A DNA stretch of 15,232 nucleotides from DAOUBA01 sp034432855 (GTDB lineage Bacteria > Chloroflexota > Anaerolineae > B4-G1). Shown here in pieces: positions 5,848-14,600 of this stretch. The DNA is taken from the NCBI GenBank assembly GCA_034432855.1, contig DAOUBA010000181.1, positions 1 to 15,232 of the forward strand, given 5' to 3'. The notes under the pieces are model-generated. The model saw only the letters and a program-made list of their open reading frames with translations, was not told the origin of the DNA and searched no databases. Position 1 is the first letter of the stretch. Every line of letters begins with the position of its first letter. A program made the position numbers and the translations under genes.

Positions 5848-8800
5848 ATGAAGTCCTTATGCCGCCTATTGCTCATCGTTGCCGCAGGAGTGAGCGCTGC
5901 TGCCCTGTTGCTGGTAGCCCTCTCTCTGCCTCTGCGGGCCTCTCCGGCCCGCTACGATTTCCCCGCCGGCGCCACCCTCACCCCCCTCGGCGCCGGCCAG
6001 CCCGACGACCTCTCCCGCCGCAACGCCTACAAGGAACTCTGGCACGCCCTGTACCACCACGACCACCCCGACCTGGCCTGGACCGCCGTCACCGCCACGG
6101 TGGACGGCACCCCCGTCGCCCCCGGCGCGGTCGTGGGCGACCTGAGCGGGGGCGAGGCATTGCCTCGCCCTTACACCCAGATCACCGCAACAGGGCCGTT
6201 CAGCGTCCCCCGCTCCTTCGCCCTCCACCCACGCCGCGTCGCCCTCTACTACGGCACCGCGCGCGACGAGTACGACCAACTCGTCGTCTGGGAAGAAGGC
6301 GACTTTGAGCAGCTCTTCCGCGTCTACCTCTGGTGCGAGTGGTCACCCCACACCGACCCGGACGGTTGCCCTTACTTTGACGTCCTCACCGAAACCCAGA
6401 TCGTCTCCGACCTGGGGGCCTACGATGTCCTCATCCTGCCCGCCATCCGCATCGGCTACACCGACGAGGTCATCGCCGCGCTGGGGGAGGACGGCCTGGC
6501 CGCCATCCGCGCCTTTGTGCGTGGCGGCGGCTTCCTCTATGCCCAGGCCGACGGGGCCGCCATCGCCGAAGCCGCCGGGCTGGTCCCCACCGGCACGGTG
6601 GACGTGGAGACGCGCGTCACCGACCCCGACAATGTCGGCCAACTGGACATCCTTCTGCCCGACCACCCGCTGACCTTCTCCTGGCTCTCCAGCACCACCT
6701 ACGTCCTCAACGAACCCCTCATCACCGCCACCGAGGGACTGAGCGTCGTCGCCACCTTCGCCGACACCTCCCATCCCGGCTCTGTCGCCATCGCCATCGC
6801 CGCGCCGGGCGATGGGCGCGTTGTCCTCTTCAACGGCCACCCCTCCGCCGACATCGCCTACCATCCCCAGGTGCTGGACGCCCTCCTCTGGGCGATGGGC
6901 GAGCGGGCGGGCATCCACGGCACCCTCTGCCAGCAGTACTCCGACGCGGTGGATTGCCACACCATCCCCGCCTACGAGCCGGGCGTCCCCATCGTCGTCA
7001 CCACCACCTTCAAGAATTACTGGGACGGCCCCCTCACCGGCGTCGTCATCACCGAAACCCTGCACCCAGGCTTTACCACAACCCTGGATTCGGTCAACCC
7101 CGCGCCGGCCGCCTTCGAGGAGAACCCCGACGGCACGACGACGATCGTCTTCACGCTGACCGAGGCCCTGCCCGGCGACACCCACTTCACCTACATCGCC
7201 TACACCACCGCCCCCTCCGGCACCGCCCACAGCGCCCTCGTCAGCACCGCCGAGGCCGATTACACCGACCCCTTCTGGCCCACCGAGCACCACCCCGACG
7301 GCCTCCCGCGTCACATCGTGCGCAACGAACTGTGGGTCAATGCCCGGATGGCCGCGCGGCTGGTCGGCGACCGGGATATTGAACTGGACGGCCTCTACCC
7401 GCTCCCCGCCGACGGCTACTACTTTGACATCGCCCTGACGCTGGAGAACAAAGAAGAGACCGGCGCCCAGCGCGTCCTCATCACCGACGTCGTCGCGCTG
7501 ATCAGCCCCATCGTGGACGTGGACGACCAACGCATCATCCCGCAGGTGGTCAGCGATACCTGGGGCGTCAGCACCACCGACGAACTCTCCCTGACCCTCT
7601 TTGCCCTCAACGAAATCTTTTTCTACGAGACCCCCGTCCCCATCTACCCGCTGCCGGTCTACATGGATGGCGCGGACGTGATCACGACGGGCGTCTTCTA
7701 CTCGTTGCCGACGTGGCTCAACGGCCCCAGGCTGGTCTACACGTATACCGGCAACCTGACGACGACGCCGGGCCTCTCCAACTCGGTCACCATCCCGCCG
7801 GAACTGGCCGACGTCATCACCGTCACCGCTGAGGGCGACCTGCTCCTCCCGGCGCTCACGATGGTCTGGGACCTGGGCGACCTGCCCGCCTACGACTACC
7901 TGGAGCCGGCCGTGCGCTACGGCCTCTTCAGCCACGAACTCTTCTGGCGGACGGTTTCCTTCACCAGCGACCCGGTCAGCCCCAGCCTGGTGCTGGAAGG
8001 GGCAGGCGGCTCGGTCTACACCAACCTGGGCGGCCATCCCATCCCGTATCACGAGTACCTCTCCCACGGCATCGTCCACATCCCCATCCCGCCCGAAACG
8101 CCGCGCGTGACCTATACCGACATCTGGGGCCGCCCGCAGACGATGGAACTGCGCACCGTCTTTTACGACATCGTCCCCTTCCCGCCGCCGGAGTACCACG
8201 CCGTGGTGAACACCACCTTTGAGATGCGGGCCGACCGGGACGGCGACGGTGTGGGCGAGACGCGCGTCCTGGAATTCCCGGCCCGCGAGGGCGCCGACCT
8301 GACCCTGTACCTCAAAACCTGGTCTAACTTTGACCCGACGATGCCGCCGTTGCGGAAAGACGAGACGCTCATCGCCCAGGGGATGTTCCGCGGGCGCGGC
8401 TTTGCACTGGAACCGCTGAGCGGCGACTGGTGGACCTCGTGGACAGGGCTCCACCTCCAGGGCTACCTGACCGATACCGACCTGGTGACCGTCGTCACCG
8501 TCCCCGCCTACGACTACCTGTACTTCCAGCAGTATCTGGAGAGCCAGAAGCGGGAAGGGTTACTCATCAGCGCCACCCTCTCCACCTACCCCAACTTCCA
8601 TCGGGAGGGGGTGATGAAGATTGACGACGGCGCCCGCTTCGTCTACCACCAGAAGGCCGTCGGCCCCAGCCGCTACGAGGTCTACGACGCCCACGTCCAG
8701 GCCGTCTTCGGCCTCTCCGCCGACGCGCGGGTGCACAAGGCCGTCGCGCCGGTGCTGGTGGCGACCTTTGATGACCACGTCTACCACTTCCTGCGGATTG

Positions 8801-10299
8801 AGGACCCGTGGGACCCGCGCTGTGTCGGCTGGGAGCCGTTCATCAAATCCTATGGCTTCGGCGACCTGGCGGCGACGGTCTATGTGGGTGGACGGCACGT
8901 GGGCGCAGCGGCGCTGCGCCCCTACTGGCCGCGGGTTGCCCCCGGCGAGCGCACGCAGATTCGCCTGGAAATCCGCAACAACCAGACCGGCATCACGCTG
9001 ACCGACCTGGTCATCACGCCGACGGCGCCGGCGGGCATCACCGTCACCCTGCGCAGCGTCACCGAGACGGAGGCGATAGAGCCGCTGTTCTTTGACTTCC
9101 CGTTCCTGCACGAGACGACCGTTCCGGATGGCTGGCGCACCGTCTGGTACTACGATGTGGAGGTCAGCCCGGCCTTTACCGATACCGGTCGGGTGCACAG
9201 GGTCACGTTTGAGGTCAGCGCCGACGGCCTGCCCGACGACTTTGTGGTGCCGGCGGCCGAAATCGGCGTGGGCGCGCCCGGCGCATGCATCCAGACCGTC
9301 TGGGGGCAGGCCACCGACCTGCAACTGGAAGACGTGCTACCGCCGTGGGCCACGCCGGAGGAGGCCCGGCTGGCGAATCCCGCCGAGGCCGCGCAACTGG
9401 AAGGGGCGCTCGCCCTGGGCGACGTGACCTCGGCCACCCTCCTCTTCTCCGGCCTGCGGCCCGTCTCCTTCGTCACGACGACGGTGGGGGATGATTGTAC
9501 GGGCAACCGCGAGGGTTGCCCCTACGTTGTCTCCTTCACCCTGCCCGTCTCCGATACGTATGATGCCACGCAGATGCCGTGGCTGGAGGACGGCTGGCGG
9601 TCGGGCCGGATGTACGTCGTCTTCAAGTCCCACGCGCAGATTGATGCCAGCGGCACGGCGGTCATCAACTACGGCCCGCTCATCACCTACACCGACGACT
9701 TTGCCCAGGTCTACACGCACACCGGCAACATCCAGACGGTGGAGGTGCACGGCGCGGCGCTGGTGGTGACCTACACGGTGGAGGCGATCACGGATACGAG
9801 CACTGGCGAGGTGGTCCCCGGCGTGGTGCGTGACGTGCTGAACCGGGCCGCGGTGACAGTGGACGTCTTCAACCGGGGCGACTATATCGCCAAAGACGGC
9901 ACGATCACCGTGACGTTCACCTCCGGAGTGACGCTGACGGCCAGTTCCGTGCCGACGACGGCGCAGGGAACGGATTGGGCGGCCTTTGCCATTCCCGATC
10001 TGCCGCCGGGGGCGCACATGCTGGTAGAACTGGTGCTGGAATTCGTCCCGACGGACAGCGGCCCGTGGGGGGTGGGGATGATGGCGCCGCCGCAGTCGTA
10101 TCGGCTCATCCGCCACACCGACGGGCGGTACGTCCACGAGTTCCCCTTCGCGGCGCTGACGCCGCGCCGGGTCGTGGTGGTGGACCGACTGGCGGGGCCG
10201 CTGGAGGTGAGGGCGTACACCCGCATCTGGCGGGTCTACCTGCCGGCGGTGATGCGGAACTATACCGCTCCATGGTGGCCGCAGGCAAGGGGAGAGTAG
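5848..10299 (+). CDS. Large secreted protein: amidotransferase-like domain plus DUF11/Ig-like modules
   Basis: The 1483-residue protein starts at ATG 5848 behind AGGAGA; an in-frame TTG two codons earlier is less likely. Residues 1-31 are a signal peptide (basic start, long Leu/Ala core, cleavage near LRA-SPA). Residues about 134-355 resemble a class I glutamine-amidotransferase-like (ThuA/BPL_N-like) fold: YDVLILPAIRIG, then a helix and FVRGGGFLYAQADG, then VVLFNGHPS; no clear catalytic Cys is seen at the nucleophile turn, so it may bind rather than cleave. Residues about 378-471 look like a DUF11 module, with further Ig-like stretches at about 1030-1150 and 1305-1455. D796, D798, D800 and E804 form a DxDxDG-type calcium loop. 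The C-terminus has VYLPAV (1463-1468) and no membrane anchor. It is probably a cell-surface or extracellular protein; its role is unknown. Confidence 0.82.
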   Translation: MKSLCRLLLIVAAGVSAAALLLVALSLPLRASPARYDFPAGATLTPLGAGQPDDLSRRNAYKELWHALYHHDHPDLAWTAVTATVDGTPVAPGAVVGDLSGGEALPRPYTQITATGPFSVPRSFALHPRRVALYYGTARDEYDQLVVWEEGDFEQLFRVYLWCEWSPHTDPDGCPYFDVLTETQIVSDLGAYDVLILPAIRIGYTDEVIAALGEDGLAAIRAFVRGGGFLYAQADGAAIAEAAGLVPTGTVDVETRVTDPDNVGQLDILLPDHPLTFSWLSSTTYVLNEPLITATEGLSVVATFADTSHPGSVAIAIAAPGDGRVVLFNGHPSADIAYHPQVLDALLWAMGERAGIHGTLCQQYSDAVDCHTIPAYEPGVPIVVTTTFKNYWDGPLTGVVITETLHPGFTTTLDSVNPAPAAFEENPDGTTTIVFTLTEALPGDTHFTYIAYTTAPSGTAHSALVSTAEADYTDPFWPTEHHPDGLPRHIVRNELWVNARMAARLVGDRDIELDGLYPLPADGYYFDIALTLENKEETGAQRVLITDVVALISPIVDVDDQRIIPQVVSDTWGVSTTDELSLTLFALNEIFFYETPVPIYPLPVYMDGADVITTGVFYSLPTWLNGPRLVYTYTGNLTTTPGLSNSVTIPPELADVITVTAEGDLLLPALTMVWDLGDLPAYDYLEPAVRYGLFSHELFWRTVSFTSDPVSPSLVLEGAGGSVYTNLGGHPIPYHEYLSHGIVHIPIPPETPRVTYTDIWGRPQTMELRTVFYDIVPFPPPEYHAVVNTTFEMRADRDGDGVGETRVLEFPAREGADLTLYLKTWSNFDPTMPPLRKDETLIAQGMFRGRGFALEPLSGDWWTSWTGLHLQGYLTDTDLVTVVTVPAYDYLYFQQYLESQKREGLLISATLSTYPNFHREGVMKIDDGARFVYHQKAVGPSRYEVYDAHVQAVFGLSADARVHKAVAPVLVATFDDHVYHFLRIEDPWDPRCVGWEPFIKSYGFGDLAATVYVGGRHVGAAALRPYWPRVAPGERTQIRLEIRNNQTGITLTDLVITPTAPAGITVTLRSVTETEAIEPLFFDFPFLHETTVPDGWRTVWYYDVEVSPAFTDTGRVHRVTFEVSADGLPDDFVVPAAEIGVGAPGACIQTVWGQATDLQLEDVLPPWATPEEARLANPAEAAQLEGALALGDVTSATLLFSGLRPVSFVTTTVGDDCTGNREGCPYVVSFTLPVSDTYDATQMPWLEDGWRSGRMYVVFKSHAQIDASGTAVINYGPLITYTDDFAQVYTHTGNIQTVEVHGAALVVTYTVEAITDTSTGEVVPGVVRDVLNRAAVTVDVFNRGDYIAKDGTITVTFTSGVTLTASSVPTTAQGTDWAAFAIPDLPPGAHMLVELVLEFVPTDSGPWGVGMMAPPQSYRLIRHTDGRYVHEFPFAALTPRRVVVVDRLAGPLEVRAYTRIWRVYLPAVMRNYTAPWWPQARGE
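6150..6174 (+). repeat. Palindrome inside the 1483-residue gene, copy 1
   Basis: GGGCGAGGC (6150-6158) and GCCTCGCCC (6162-6170) pair perfectly across an ATT loop, and the right end continues TTAC. It is in frame and encodes GGEALPRPY (residues about 102-110). The arm and end sequence resemble the intergenic palindrome at 5666-5687. Confidence 0.75.
9497..9525 (+). repeat. Palindrome inside the 1483-residue gene, copy 2
   Basis: GTACGGGCAACC (9497-9508) and GGTTGCCCCTAC (9514-9525) pair with one mismatch in 12 around a GCGAG loop. It is in frame and encodes a short Cys-bounded segment, C1217 to C1224 (CTGNREGC), followed by PY. Confidence 0.75.
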
Positions 10300-10307
10300 G
10301 TTTAGCC

Positions 10308-10540
10308 GCACCGGCCTGAAGAGCCGGTGCTGGGGGGCTTTCCAGTGAGGGAGGCACCCAGCGCCGCCGGTTCACGGCGGCGCGGCGCCGGGTTTGGCCG
10401 CACCGGCCTGAAGAGCCGGTGCTGGGGGGTGGCGTATCCAGCGCCGCCGGTTCACGGCGGCGCGGTCAATCCTGGCCGCACCGGCCTGAAGAGCCGGTGC
10501 CGGGGGTGGCGTATCCAGCGCCGCCGGTTCACGGCGGCGC
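10308..10540 (+). repeat. Three tandem copies of a two-hairpin repeat
   Basis: Each copy has hairpin A (GCACCGGC, 7-base loop, GCCGGTGC) and hairpin B (GCGCCGCCG, loop GTTCA, CGGCGGCGC). A copies are at 10308-10330, 10400-10422 and 10478-10500; B copies at 10361-10383, 10441-10463 and 10518-10540. The A-B spacers are 30, 18 and 17 bases. Hairpin A starts 9 bases after the stop of the 1483-residue gene, and the last B ends 13 bases before the start of the next gene. The block therefore fills the whole intergenic region. No T-run follows, so these are not classical terminators, although stems this stable could pause polymerase. Confidence 0.92.
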
Positions 10541-10553
10541 AGAATCCCGACCA

Positions 10554-11462
10554 ATGTCCACAACCGGTAAGACAAGCACTGCCGCAACCCTATGCATCTT
10601 TGCCGTGTTGCTCGCGCTTTCCGCTGCGGGCAATGCCGGCGCGCGTGCGTCGCCCGGCGACATCACGCCTACCGCCTGGGTCTACCTGCCCCTGGTCTCC
10701 AAATGGGGTTGTCCGACCACCTCCACCAACCAGTACATCGGCGGGACGGCTTACCAGTACGACAACGACAATCCCGTGCGTCCGGCCTACAACCACGCCG
10801 ACAAGAACCTGGCGCTGCGTGGTTATACCCTCAATACCGCTCCATGGCTCAAGAGAGAACTGGTTGACTACGGCACAGGCGATCCACTGGTGCCCCAGTT
10901 CGCCACGCTGTTCCATCCGCGGCGCGTCCCGCCGCTGGTCAACTTTTATCAGGTTCACCAATGGAATTGGGCGCGGTCACCCGATCCCGGCAGCCGCGCC
11001 GGCCCGATCACCAGCCCGCCGGTCACAGCGCTGGGGCTGGGGACAACCCCCGGCGAGACCCTCTACGTCCCCGAGTCCGGCTACGACATCGGCGGCGGGA
11101 TGGAGGTGATCGTGCTCTTCGCCGACGCGGACTCGCTTGCCCTGCGTTACACCCGCGAGGACAGTTCCGGCTCGCCCGGCTACACCCTGCACCTCGACAA
11201 CATCTGCACCGATCCGAATTTGCTCGCGCTGTACAACGAACTCGACGCTCCCAACGGTCCTCGCTACGTCTACGTCCCGCCCGAGAAACGACCTTATTCG
11301 TACTCGCTACCCAGCCTCTACGCCGGCCAGCCGCTGGGCGTCGCCCGCGGCGAAGTGGTTATTGCCATCACGGATACCGGCACGTTCCTGGACCCCCGCT
11401 CGTGCAACGACTGGTGGCTCATCCGCCCGGGCTACGGTACCTGCCCGCCCCACTGGCAGTGA
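10554..11462 (+). CDS. Secreted protein of a Chloroflexota-type family, function unknown
   Basis: The 302-residue protein is placed at ATG 10554. The same frame is open back to 10419, but that stretch is palindromic repeat and gives a low-complexity Pro/Arg/Gly leader. Residues about 5-32 are a signal peptide (CIFAVLLALSAAGNAGARA), followed at 43-48 by VYLPLV and then SKWGCP. The rest contains ADKNLALRGY, GTTPGETLYVPESGYDIGGG, LRYTREDSSGSPGYTLHLD, LALYNEL and TFLDPRSCNDWW. From memory this combination recurs in exported Chloroflexota proteins; the beta-rich middle and QPLGVARG turn are reminiscent of an M23-like barrel, but His/Asp zinc ligands are not evident, so enzymatic activity is doubtful. 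No ribosome binding site is visible. Confidence 0.8.
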   Translation: MSTTGKTSTAATLCIFAVLLALSAAGNAGARASPGDITPTAWVYLPLVSKWGCPTTSTNQYIGGTAYQYDNDNPVRPAYNHADKNLALRGYTLNTAPWLKRELVDYGTGDPLVPQFATLFHPRRVPPLVNFYQVHQWNWARSPDPGSRAGPITSPPVTALGLGTTPGETLYVPESGYDIGGGMEVIVLFADADSLALRYTREDSSGSPGYTLHLDNICTDPNLLALYNELDAPNGPRYVYVPPEKRPYSYSLPSLYAGQPLGVARGEVVIAITDTGTFLDPRSCNDWWLIRPGYGTCPPHWQ

Positions 11463-11572
11463 TTACCAGCGTAACGTTCGGAGACCGGAGCACCGGAATG
11501 GGGATTCCGGCGCTACGGGGGGAATCGTAGCCCGCGAATCCCTTTCGCGGGCTACGTGGGATTCCGGGGCCG
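11463..11572 (+). other. Two nested inverted repeats downstream of the 302-residue gene
   Basis: CCGGAAT (11493-11499) pairs with ATTCCGG (11504-11510) around GGGG. Then CGTAGCCCGCGAA (11526-11538) pairs perfectly with TTCGCGGGCTACG (11544-11556) around a 5-base loop, a 13-bp stem. GGAAT just before it (11521-11525) can pair with ATTCC after it (11561-11565) across a small bulge. The structure lies between the stop at 11462 and the next promoter. It may limit read-through, but no T-run is present. Confidence 0.8.
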
Positions 11573-11573
11573 C

Positions 11574-11602
11574 TTGCCCTTTTGCGACCCAGGGGATATA
11601 AT
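11574..11602 (+). promoter_or_regulatory. Sigma-70-type promoter of the 1092-residue secreted protein
   Basis: TTGCCC (11574-11579) and a perfect TATAAT (11597-11602) are 17 bases apart, 45 bases before the ATG at 11648. AAAGGA (11634-11639) is the ribosome binding site. Box sequences and spacing closely match the promoter at 5756-5785. Confidence 0.7.
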
Positions 11603-11647
11603 CGCCCTCGGGTAAACCCCCGTAGACAGACGGAAAGGATCAACCCC

Positions 11648-14600
11648 ATGAAGCCCCATCTCATCTGGTTCAGCGGGATCGGCGCGGTAGCCGCCGTGTT
11701 TCTTCTTCTGGCGCTCCCTGGGCTGTCAGCGCCGCCAGAACACGTCACGGCCCAAAGCCCCGAAACCGCCCCGGCCGACTTTGACCCGGACCCACGCTGG
11801 CTGTCCCTGCTCCACTCCTCCCATCCCAACCTTTTGCGCCTCCAGGCAGCCGCCCCATCCGTCAACGTCCATCTAACCGACCGCTTCGTCGCCGGGCGTG
11901 TCGGGCTGGCCTCGTCGGTAACCGTCAGCGTGACCCGCGCCGGCGCCCGCATCGCCCACGCTGTCGCCGCCCCCATTCCCGATGTGGGCGGCTTCTTCTA
12001 CCTGACCCAGCTGACCTGGGCCGGCGCCGCATACGGCAGCGGCGGCTCCTGCGGAGGCGGCGCCTTTCAACCCGGCGACGTCGTCTGGGTAGCCCAGGCA
12101 GGCCTGGTGACCACTATGACTATCCCGACGCTGAATGGCCTGGCCGACGCTCCGACCGACGTCATCAGCGGCTCGGCTCCGCCGAGCCAGACGGTCACCC
12201 TCTACCTCTTCCCCTCCGTGGACTCGACAGCCACGTACACCCGCACCGCCACCTCGAACGAGGCCGGAACGTATCAAGCCCAGTGGGCCCCGGAAGTAGA
12301 CCTGCGTCCCGGGGATAGCGGCTACATTCTCTACGCCGAATCGCCCGACCGACGCGCCTACGTCCGCTTTGTGACTCCAGTTCTGCGCGTCCAGGTGGCC
12401 GGTATGGAGATCTCCGGCCTGGCCGCTCCGTGCAGCGAGGTGGAGATCACCCTCTACGACTCTGAGGGAGGCATACGATCCGGATGGTGGACGTGGGCCG
12501 AGGCAAACGGGCGCTTTTATCTTTCAGAGTACTGGGAGAAAGAGGCCACCCCCTTGCGCCCCGGCGACCGCGTGCTGGCCTTAGCGGCCGGGCAGACCTT
12601 TTCGACCACCGTGTTGGCCGTCACCGCCCACACCGATCTGTCCGGCGGCAAGGTCTGGGGAGAAGCGCCGGCCGGAGCCCCGGTCTCGGTGATGCGCTTT
12701 GCCGGCCCCCTCTCCTACGGATGGGACAACCTCTGGGATCAACTCCCCACCGGCCAGGCCCTCGTCACGGCCACTGCTCCCGGCCTGTATACGGCCTCTT
12801 TGCCCCTCACGCGCACCGATTATGGAGCCGCGTGCGCTTTCTCCCCGGAGGGCCATCAAACCTGCGCCCGCTTCGCCGTCCCCTATCTGCGGGTACGGAT
12901 GGGAGAGAGCCGCACACCAGGAGGCTCCTTGCTCGCTTATGAGGCGGAGGGCCAGATAGATGCCCCATCCGCTCCGCTCACCATCGCCATCCAGAGCGCA
13001 CGCGGCTACCCCAGGGACATCCGTCGCCTGACTGCCGCCGGCAACGGCTACTTCCGGGACACCCTCGACTATGGACAATCGCTGGCGCTGGATACCGGCG
13101 ATGTCCTCACGCTCACGACGCCGCAAGGCGTACGGGTCGCGCTCGTCCTTCCACTCCTGACGGCAGAAGCCCACCCGCTTTCCGACACGGTCTCCGGGCA
13201 GGCCCCGCCAGGCACCCGGCTGATCGTCTCGATCCTCTATGATGAGTATCCCATTGCTCCTCCGCCACCGGGGGCACTGGGCGGGGGGCCGGCGCCTCCT
13301 CCCCCCTATTACGGCTACGCCGTCCGTGTGGTCACCGCTACTGCTGAGGGACGATACCTGGCCGACTTTAGCGGCGAGGTGGACATCACCAGTGTAACTG
13401 TCGGCGAGGTCGCGATGAGCACGCCAGAGGGCCATACGGTGGCGCGGGCCTTTCGCACCGTTTTGGGTTGTCGTCCCACTCTCACCTCCGTTCAGGTAAA
13501 CGGCAACTACCTGGGCGGCTTCTCGGACTATCACTGTCCCACCCTCACCCTGCGCCTGCGGGATGCCCTGGGGGTACTCAAGGCCGAGCGCGTGTTCGAC
13601 TTTTCCTGGCGGCCCTCTTTTGAAGCCTACCTGTACCTGTACGAAGTCCATCCGGGCGAGAAAGAACATCCGATTCCCATCCGTGCAGGGGACATGATCG
13701 AGCTGGAATCGGCAGGTCAGATCCTCACCACCACCGTTCCTTCCCTGACCGTTACCCTGGACCCGCGGGGCGACGTCATCTCCGGCCTTGCTCCACCAGA
13801 TACACTCCTATACCTGACGGTATACAATTACGGTCGGCTGACGACGACGGTTGGGGCGCAAGGGGTATACTCGGTCTCCCTGGCCGGGGAGTATGATCTG
13901 ACCGCGGGCGACCAGGTACACGTGAGGTATGCTCAGGACGGGACGTGGTTCTTCACCCTGGGTGCCGTCCCCTTCTTCCGCGCCGGGCTATATCAGTACT
14001 GGCTCTCCGGGCTGTTGCCCCCTATCACTCCCTACACGGTCAGCCTGGGGAGTATGCACATTGCCGCCGTGGGATATGCGAACTCGGACGGATGGTGGAG
14101 TACGAATCTGATCACCCGCCTGGTCCCCGGCGATATAGTGACAGTCACCATGCCGGGTGGCTTCCGGGCATTGACGTTGCCTTTCCTCTCGGCGCAGGTG
14201 GATCGGGCCACGGCCACCGTCTCCGGACAGGCGCCGGCCAATGCCCGCCTGCGGGTGGATGTGGAGACCCTGCAGTACATCTACCGTTCCCGCGAGGTGA
14301 CGGCAACGGCCGCCGGCACATACACCGTATCCTTCCCGGACCTCGCGCCACTCGCGCTCATTCAGGGCGTGTTGACATACTTTGACCCGGAGGGCGATCA
14401 GGTCTCTCTGTTCTTTGCCAACCGGCAATGGCACGTGATCCTGGGCCAGCCCTGCGTCTGGGGATACGCCGATATGGTCGGCGTGCCCTTCACGGCGACG
14501 CTCCAGGCCGGCGATGCTCCGCTCGACAGCGCGTTCGGCGGCACGAGCGATTGGAGCGGCTATTTCTACGGCTGCTTCGACCGCGCTATCCGATCCGGCG

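Noticed and set aside
6343..8454. A 703-codon open frame on the minus strand
   Set aside because: It lies wholly inside the 1483-residue gene, has Gly/Val/Asp/Arg-skewed composition typical of antisense to C-ending codons, and shows no domain or ribosome binding site.
10308..10540. CRISPR array
   Set aside because: There are only three units, each internally palindromic twice, with spacers that resemble one another and uneven periods of 92 and 78 bases; no cas genes are present.
10419..10553. Longer N-terminus for the 302-residue protein
   Set aside because: It is encoded by palindromic repeat copies and would place a Pro/Arg-rich leader before a good signal peptide; kept only as a remote alternative.
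10385..11109. Other overlapping + strand frames around the repeat block and the 302-residue gene
   Set aside because: Their products are Arg/Pro-rich, lack any family feature, and overlap the frame that has a signal peptide and conserved-looking blocks.
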